Under the pieces are notes generated by a model, which was given only the letters and a program-made list of their open reading frames with translations, made no database searches and had not been told where the DNA came from. From Petrosia ficiformis (taxonomy: Eukaryota > Porifera > Demospongiae > Haplosclerida > Petrosiidae), in assembly GCA_947044365.1 (NCBI GenBank), contig OX345636.1, forward strand, positions 60,391,537 through 60,455,536: 64,000 nucleotides of DNA, in the 5' to 3' direction. The translations under genes and the position numbers were made by a program. Numbering within the stretch: position 1 is the stretch's first letter; the number at the start of each line of letters is the position of its first letter. Of this stretch, positions 57,486 to 64,000 are shown in pieces.

Positions 57486-58677
57486 TCCATAGAGGTGTTA
57501 GGATTGGGTTTAACAAAATTTCCTGTACACTGGCTACCTAAATTACATAAAAATCCTTACGGAAAAAGATTTATTGCTGCTTCACATAAGTGTACCACTA
57601 AGGCATTATCTAAACTTCTTACCACATGTCTTACTACTATAACTACTCATTTTAAAGAATATTGCCATGGCATTTATAATAATACCGGTGTTAACTGTTT
57701 TTGGATAATTAATAATTCACAACAGGTCCTTGATAAACTTCACACAATTAATCACTTTTCTAATGCAAAACATTTTGATAGCTTTGATTTTTCTACACTG
57801 TATACTAGTATTCCACATATCTCTTTAAAATTGGCACTTACGGCTCTCATACAGGAAGCATATAGAGTTAGAAATTGCATATACCTAGTTGTAAATAAGT
57901 TTGGTAAAGCATATTGGTCAGACATACATGTACCATCTAAATCTAGTTGTAGCAAAAATATTAAAGAGGATAAACTGATAGAAATGCTGGAATTCCTGAT
58001 AGATAACATTTACATTAAAGTAGGTAAAGAAATATTTAGGCAGCAAGTAGGAATTCCGATGGGTACTGATTGTGCTCCTTTTTTAGCTAATTTATTTTTA
58101 TTCTATTATGAATATAACTATATGAAAGATCTTATCAAAAGTAATATACACTTAGCTAAACAGTTTCCTTACACTACCAGATATATTGATGATCTTTTAA
58201 CATTAAATAATAATAGATTTACAAAAGTTATTCCTAACATATATCCTCCTGAGTTAGAACTCAAAAGAACTACTGAGAGTCCCACTATGCTATCCTATTT
58301 AGATATAGTAATTACAATAGAAAATGAGAAATATCACACTACCATTTTTGATAAAAGAGACAATTTTGGTTTTAATATAGTTAACTTTCCACATTTATGC
58401 AGTAATATTCCCACTAAACCTGCTTATGAAGTGTATACTGTATTTCACAATTAATTAGAATTGGTAGGATATGTGATTCCTTTAAAGATTTTGCACACAG
58501 ACACTATAAGTTAACTAGTCATTTAATACAACAAGGTTTCTGGTATACTAAGCTATGTTTTACATTTAAAAGGTTTACAAAATACATGCACCTATTTTTT
58601 CTAAATTTAAATGTAATGTACGCAAGCATATAGAGGAAGGTATTTACCTGCCGGTTAATGTAAGACTGAACAACTAG
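57486..58677 (+). pseudogene. Penelope-like reverse transcriptase remnant
   Basis: The frame contains VHWLPKLHKNPYGKRFIAAS, the thumb-fingers FDFSTLYTSIPH, VGIPMGTDCAPFLANLFLF and the catalytic YIDDLL, then ELELKRTTES, LDIVI and FDKRDNFGFNIVNFPHL. These motifs and their order fit Penelope-like elements, telomerase-related retroelements. The frame breaks near 58440-58446 (continuing SQLIRIGRICDSFKDFAHRH) and near 58581-58591 (continuing to HIEEGIYLPVNVRLNN and TAG at 58675). The 5' part (before the LPKLHK region) is missing, and no GIY-YIG endonuclease follows the RT, so either the family lacks a C-terminal one or it was lost. Inactive copy in an intron of the ankyrin gene, sense orientation. 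Confidence 0.85.
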
Positions 58678-59086
58678 AAATGTGACTATTAGACATGCTA
58701 GACATTGATTAGTACTTATTAGTGCTTTTTCACAATTATAATCAGTACTAATCAGTACTTATTTTGTGTGTTGCATGGGTAGACAGTGATGGCCAGCTGC
58801 TTTTGTAAGAGCAGGTGCTTAGCTTAGTGTGCCTCACTGATCTCAAACCTTGCATATGTGACCAACTTGGGTTTGCGGCAGCTCTATGCTTCTCTTCTTG
58901 GTTTGTGAGTTGCATTATGTTGCGTACTTGTTATTTAAGTGTACTATTTTTATTGTTATTATTGTTATATGGACGCTGGATGAGTGGGGAGAGTTGGCTA
59001 GCCATCAAAGATCTTTAACCCACCATTCCCGGTTCTCAAGACTGGGCATTCAGTGTTCAATTTTACCATATTTTTCTAAGCCATTG
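58678..59086. other. Intron DNA, no feature
   Basis: Open frames at 58815-59104 lack family resemblance. Confidence 0.4.
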
Positions 59087-59250
59087 TGGCAGTTCCTCTT
59101 CTAAGCCATTGTGGCTGCTTATTTTCTAAGCCATTGTGGCTGCTTATTTTCTAAGCCATTGTGGCAGTTCCTTTTCTAAGCCATTGTGGCTGCTTATTTT
59201 CTAAGCCATTGTGGCTGCTTATTTTCTAAGCCATTGTGGCTGATTATTAT
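59087..59250 (+). repeat. ~28-bp tandem repeat
   Basis: Seven copies of tctaagccattgtggc + tgcttatttt (or agttcctt), then (TA)n and two diverged units to about 59340. Confidence 0.9.
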
Positions 59251-59285
<35 letters not shown>

Positions 59286-59628
59286 TTTTTTTTAAGCCAT
59301 AGTAGCTGCTCTAATGTTTAATGAAGCCATTGTGGCTGCTTGTTTGTTTGTTGTGTGTGTGTTTGTTTGCACCTTTTGCTAGCATGCTAGACACATGAAT
59401 TTTCATGTAATTAATTAATGACTTACAGGTTAGTTAGAGTCTTAAAGATAAATCACTCACACATGTAGCCCCTCCCACTATTTAACTACTATACTATACT
59501 ATTACTATTGTATCACTAACCTGTGTAAAGTAATTAATTATAAAGCATAGTTATGTGTTGTATTTTATAACTATTTCTGTTACAATTAGTGATATACTGA
59601 ATCAGTATTTAATATGTTATGTTGTTTG

Positions 59629-59830
59629 GAAGCATGGGCCAAATTGGCTCAACAATGATTACTATATATGCCATTGAGAATACATCTTGAAGCAATTAAG
59701 TTAATGCTGTTAGTGACATTATAATAATAATTACACATGTAACTGTGCCATCTGGCCTAAAGAGAGAACTGTGCAGTGCATGCCAAATAAGAAGCTCTTT
59801 TGGCCAATGGTGCACCATATAAGCTTATCA
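59629..59830 (+). repeat. Dispersed repeat, copy of 17201-17410
   Basis: Shared: gcatgggc, caacaatg, taactgtgccatctggcc, gaactgtgcagtg. Confidence 0.7.
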
Positions 59831-59893
59831 AAAACACTGATATGTTATATTTATAGCATAGATCTGCCTGTGTTATCATGTACATGTACATGT

Positions 59894-60315
59894 TAGAGTT
59901 GTACTTATACTTGTATAGGTACATGTACATGTATAGGTGCCTCGGGTACCATGGTATAGGTAAATATAGGTATAGGCAAGTAGTATAGGGGTGGATACAG
60001 ATACTTTACAGACCAAGTTTTGAAACTTTATAGTACTATTTTACTGTTTTAGAAAAAGACTGATACAACAGTCAGAATCATATATTTTAAGGTATTTCCA
60101 TCTTTTCTAGTAATTTGTGAGTTTCATTTCAAACAGAAATGGCTATATAGAGCAGTGCTAAAAATTAGTGATGCACATGAACATAAACTAGAAAAAGCAG
60201 TGAACACATACATTGTGTACATACATGTAGGAATAGGTATAGGTATAGGCAGTTTTAGTTGCCTATAATATCTGTATCTGAATTACAGGCAAAACCTAGT
60301 ATAGGTACAACACTA
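59894..60315. mobile_element. hAT-like MITE, 422 bp, 8-bp flanking repeat
   Basis: Left end TAGAGTTGTACTTATACTTG; right end reverse-complemented TAGTGTTGTACCTATACTAG (17 of 20 identical). gtacatgt abuts both ends (59886-59893, 60316-60323), though this octamer is common in the window. Interior rich in tataggtata. Confidence 0.75.
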
Positions 60316-60323
60316 GTACATGT

Positions 60324-62288
60324 ATGTACATGTGTATGTATACATGTACATGAATGATCAATGTTCATATCTCCATATAGCCCCAGGTCATACATGTATA
60401 ATATCATTAATCATTGAATGTGTATATACATGATAACACATACAGGTCAGTGATTTGTACTGTGGAAGCCATATAGAATTATGTGATCACCTTGTGGGAT
60501 ACTATGATATCTAAGATCAACAATTTCTTTGGTGTGTACGTGTATTCCCCAGACTCCCCTAGTAATTGGTACATGGTTTGTCTGTTGTGATATTCCAATG
60601 TACAGATGTATCAATAAAAACTGATATAATAATCTACATTGTAGTTACTTCTCTCAGAGATTGATTATCAGTCAATCATGATATGACACATGCTGATCAT
60701 TATACATATACACACACTTAGTTCAAGAAGCAAGATTTGAGTGTATTTTGGTTTTAAAAGATGAGAAAGCTGGTTAGGTACATTGTAGTTGATGATATAA
60801 TGTGTTGTATATGTGTTTATCATTGTGTTATGAGCTTCAAAACACACAACATAATTACATTGTTGATCATATTGTAGTATGGATGGGCTTTGATTCAGTG
60901 ATACTATACCTGTATCAATTGTATTGAAATGATTCAAAAAATCATGGAAATTTCAGTAGCGATATTCAATCCATAAAAACTTGTATTGCAACAGGTCTAG
61001 TTTTCATGCACAATATACACATTATTATTTTAATACACTGTTAAAATGTACTCTCCACTTTTCATTCACTTCCTACCATCCTGAATTATAGTTATATTTC
61101 ATTTACACTTGTATCTACATCAATACATTACCTATACTCTTATACAACTATAACAAGAAGTTGAGTTAACTGATTCTTATAGTTACAAACAAGAGAAACT
61201 GATGTTGTATAAACAGTCCATAGAATCTGAGCTCAATTACACATTTAATAATCATAAACATTTACCTCACCATACAAATATTTTATTATCATAATGTATT
61301 TTGTTAATTATTCTAGCTCCTTTTTGTTTATGCCAAAATTCTACTCAGAACACAGTTAGGATCCATTTCATTATGATTTCATATTCTGTATTCTGACTTG
61401 AGCACTATAAGTAATTGTGTATAGTAATTAAGACTATAATTATCTGTAATTATAATTAGTAATTATAGTAATCATTATGATAATATAAAGATTGTATGTA
61501 AAATACTTTTATTCATAAATAAATGCATAATCAAAATCATTAATGTCCAGCTTTGCCAACAAAGTCTTATGAATATCATTATGTGGTTGATTTGGGAGTC
61601 TTTGATGGCAATCCTGGACAGAATTGAGCAAACAGATTATATGTAACTTCTGAACATACTACATAACACGATTTAAAACTATATCAATGCATAGAAACCC
61701 ACAACTACCAATGTAGCAAACTTTGAAAACGTGCATATTTAATAAGTGAACATTGAAATTGTTTGTTTGATACTTAGCAACTATTTAACATACACTTGTC
61801 CCTAGGGAACGTATTCAACGTAGCAGTCTAGCAGAAGCCAACAACAAAAGAAACGTTAACGTTGGGAAAACGTGTGTAGATACTGTAAAAAACGAAATTT
61901 TAAAATTATACAGTTTGAACAGCGTTTCTATTGCGTTTTATCGTAGTACAGTTTGTACTACGGTCGTAGTACAAAGACGAAACATGAACTTATTTTTGTT
62001 GTCTACTGTATATTCATTATTATTGATAATATCTAAATGATGAAGTATATGTGTCTATGTGTGTATAACATACTTGTTTGTCTAATTGAACCACTCCCCT
62101 GATTCATAAATAGTGAAGTCAAGTATGGATTTGACATGATTTTATTATACACATGTGATAAGTATTTGTATATGTATAGTATCTATTGATATTATTATGA
62201 ATAACATTTACCAGTGAAACTATTAATTATTACTAGTTTGTGTAGTGTTTATTACATGTACATGTATTGTTGTTATTTCATTATACAG
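60324..62288. other. Intron DNA, no recognised gene
   Basis: AT-rich. 60895-61005 has gattcagtgata / tatcaattgtattgaa words like MITE interiors, without defined ends. An inverted acgtttc/cgtagtac patch lies at 61850-61985. Confidence 0.4.
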
Positions 62289-62384
62289 AAATGGAGTTTA
62301 CTGCATCAAGCAACTGCTTGTAATAAAGTCAGTATAGTAGACCTGATTATAAAACATAGATGTGACGTGAACATACTAGATCGT
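62289..62384 (+). CDS. Ankyrin-repeat exon
   Basis: A 96-nt phase 0-0 exon between tatacag and gtaagt: KWSLLHQATACNKVSIVDLI, IKHRCDVNILDR. It has the canonical ankyrin features: W-x-LLHQAT in place of TPLHxA, the second helix IVDLIIKHRCDVN and LDR before the next repeat. This is the best domain match of the three exons and supports one gene running 49.2-62.4 kb and beyond. Confidence 0.85.
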
Positions 62385-62872
62385 GTAAGTGATTATATAT
62401 TATTTGTTATACACATGTAATATAATGGTTATAATATACAATTGAATACAATCATTAAGGTTACGGTACATATATACCAAAATCTGACCGTATTTATTTA
62501 AATGTAATATTAGAATAATATTTCAACTGACCAATGGCTGATGCTAGCACTATATACATGTAGTTATAAATCAAAAATAAGTTCATCCAATACATATTTT
62601 GATGTGATCTCCAGGTAAATATTTTCTATAAAGCTATAGCTACATGTAGGCCATCATGTGACATTTTTATTTAGCTAAACATTCAAGAGAAGCAGCAAAT
62701 CATGATTATTCATGATTTGTATCTCGTAACCTTAATGACAAAAGTTTCCAAACAAACTTTAACTATTAATTCAGTCAGTCAATCAGTTCACAAACTTAAA
62801 ACTAATATTAAACTTTATGGTTTCATTTGTTACTTGAAAGTTTATAAAAATAATGTATACATGTTATTACAG

Positions 62873-62983
62873 GATTTCCTTAAATTAGTCTCCTCTCCAG
62901 ACTCCATAGTGCAAAATAGTCTGGCCAACATTCCTGTCACATGTAGTGACATAGCCAATCAGATCCCTCAGTTTATTAATTGA
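62873..62983 (+). CDS. Possible terminal exon of ankyrin gene
   Basis: After the acceptor atgttattacag a frame in phase 0 reads DFLKLVSSPDSIVQNSLANI and PVTCSDIANQIPQFIN, then TGA. The phase fits a join to 62384, but the sequence is not ankyrin-like, so this may be a chance frame. Confidence 0.3.
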   Translation, partial: DFLKLVSSPDSIVQNSLANIPVTCSDIANQIPQFIN

Positions 62984-63186
62984 TTACATGACTTTTTTAA
63001 TTCAAAAATGTCATATTAAAACCTGTAATAAACAAATCTGTAACAAAGGTTGTGAAGCATCCCAGATACCAGCCTTCTACTATCATCTGGAGAGTATGAT
63101 TTAATTCAAGTAACAAACTTATAGATTGAAATATTTGTTATACAAGTACAAGTAGGTTGAGTTAATCATGTGACAGTCACCTGATT

Positions 63187-63457
63187 AGGCTCGCCCCACA
63201 ATGTTACAGCACTCTTATAGTATGACACTATTTACAGATAGTCACATTCCCAGAATGCCATTCCCACTGTAGAACAAAACATTCCACAATGGTTGGCACA
63301 ACGATGTCCTAATCATGTGACAGTCACCTAATTAGGACATCGTTGTGCCAACCATTGTGGAATGTTTTGTTCTACAGTGGGAATGGCATTCTGGGAATGT
63401 GACTATATGTAAATAGTGTCATACTATAAGAGTGCTGTAACATTGTGGGGCGAGCCT
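63187..63457. mobile_element. Foldback with 127-bp arms, one mismatch
   Basis: 63187-63313 and 63331-63457 are reverse complements over 127 bp; I count one mismatch (acagat against acatat). The 17-base loop catgtgacagtcaccta nearly equals the sequence immediately left of the element (catgtgacagtcacctg at 63168). Termini aggctcgccccac / gtggggcgagcct. Confidence 0.95.
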
Positions 63458-64000
63458 GATAGCAAATTGTTCAGATAATTTCTGAGTATGCTGCTAAATA
63501 GAATACATGTATGTGGTATTATGTACGACATATACACATGTACATGTACATATAGAAGGATTTCAGTACCAACTCCCTAGTGTGGGAGTCACTCATGCTT
63601 ACCCCAATTATTAGATAGTATTTATACTTGTAACCCCATCATAACAACAGTTACAAGTATTACTAAACACATGTATTATAAACATGTATATTAGTGATCA
63701 TATGATTATATGTATAGTAAACTAGTAGTTGATATAATCTCACAAGTTAATAGATTGTCTTGTACTGATATAATCAGCTTTTTCCTTCTTTATGCAGTAC
63801 TTGTACATGTAGTTTATAAAGTGTCAAATATAATGTCAATTGAAATGTATTGTAGCCATTTATTCCAGGCCATCCATTTTTAATTTCGTAAAACATTATT
63901 GGTTACAATTGTGGTTATACAATCTACACCCACTTGATTTGAAAGTGTTATGATGGACAATGTTTCTTTTGTATCTGGTTCTTGTATGAGCTTATCAAAA
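63458..64000. other. No recognised feature to window end
   Basis: AT-rich, short acatgtac words. No coding exon seen. Confidence 0.4.

Overview
The window looks like nuclear DNA of an early-branching marine metazoan, most likely a demosponge; this is an inference from gene content and texture, not a match to a known assembly. Coding exons are short, have GT-AG introns and are scattered in very AT-rich DNA. One gene combines a Roc/COR-like P-loop NTPase with a Death domain, an architecture I associate with sponges and other non-vertebrate animals. The rest is dominated by minisatellites, acatgtac-type simple DNA, foldbacks and small hAT-type elements. I saw no bacterial operons, no rRNA and no convincing tRNA gene.

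Layout. 0.3-1.8 kb: an 18-bp minisatellite. 2.4-6.6 kb: nested MITEs, a 9-bp minisatellite family and a tRNA-like SINE, mixed with small exons of the first gene. 4.7-11 kb (+): the Roc/COR-like NTPase with a C-terminal Death domain; the core is one 2-kb exon, joined to short linker exons that are all phase 1-1. 13.9-21.8 kb (+): six recognisable exons of a GT13 N-acetylglucosaminyltransferase I (MGAT1) gene with a frameshift, an in-frame TGA in place of a conserved Trp, a splice-phase mismatch, and no detectable first or last coding exon. A 2,233-bp hAT transposon with terminal repeats and an exact 8-bp target duplication lies antisense in its fourth internal intron. 21.9-31.9 kb: a 90-bp satellite, a 3.2-kb element with about 400-bp inverted ends, foldbacks and a 9-bp minisatellite with a 360-bp higher-order repeat. 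32.2-33.2 kb (+): a frameshifted DUF7869-type gene bordered on both sides by the same satellite. 35.7-38.4 kb: a 1.06-kb tandem repeat with (CA)n junctions. 40-44 kb: TA-flanked MITE, RecQ-like helicase fragment (-) and a complex set of inverted copies. 49.2-62.4 kb (+): three phase 0-0 exons of a probable ankyrin-repeat gene; its introns carry segmental duplications, MITEs and a Penelope-like reverse transcriptase remnant at 57.5-58.7 kb. 63.2-63.5 kb: a nearly perfect 127-bp-arm foldback.

The genes form no shared pathway. The NTPase-Death protein would be a cytosolic signalling or innate-immune-type switch, MGAT1 is a Golgi N-glycan enzyme (here apparently broken), and the ankyrin gene is of unknown role. 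The main interest is how repeats shape gene structure: acceptor sites sit at the ends of tandem arrays, a splice-site exon edge is copied within its intron, and paralogous intron segments preserve 'empty sites' of inserted MITEs. Boundaries of repeats are by eye and approximate unless a target duplication is quoted.
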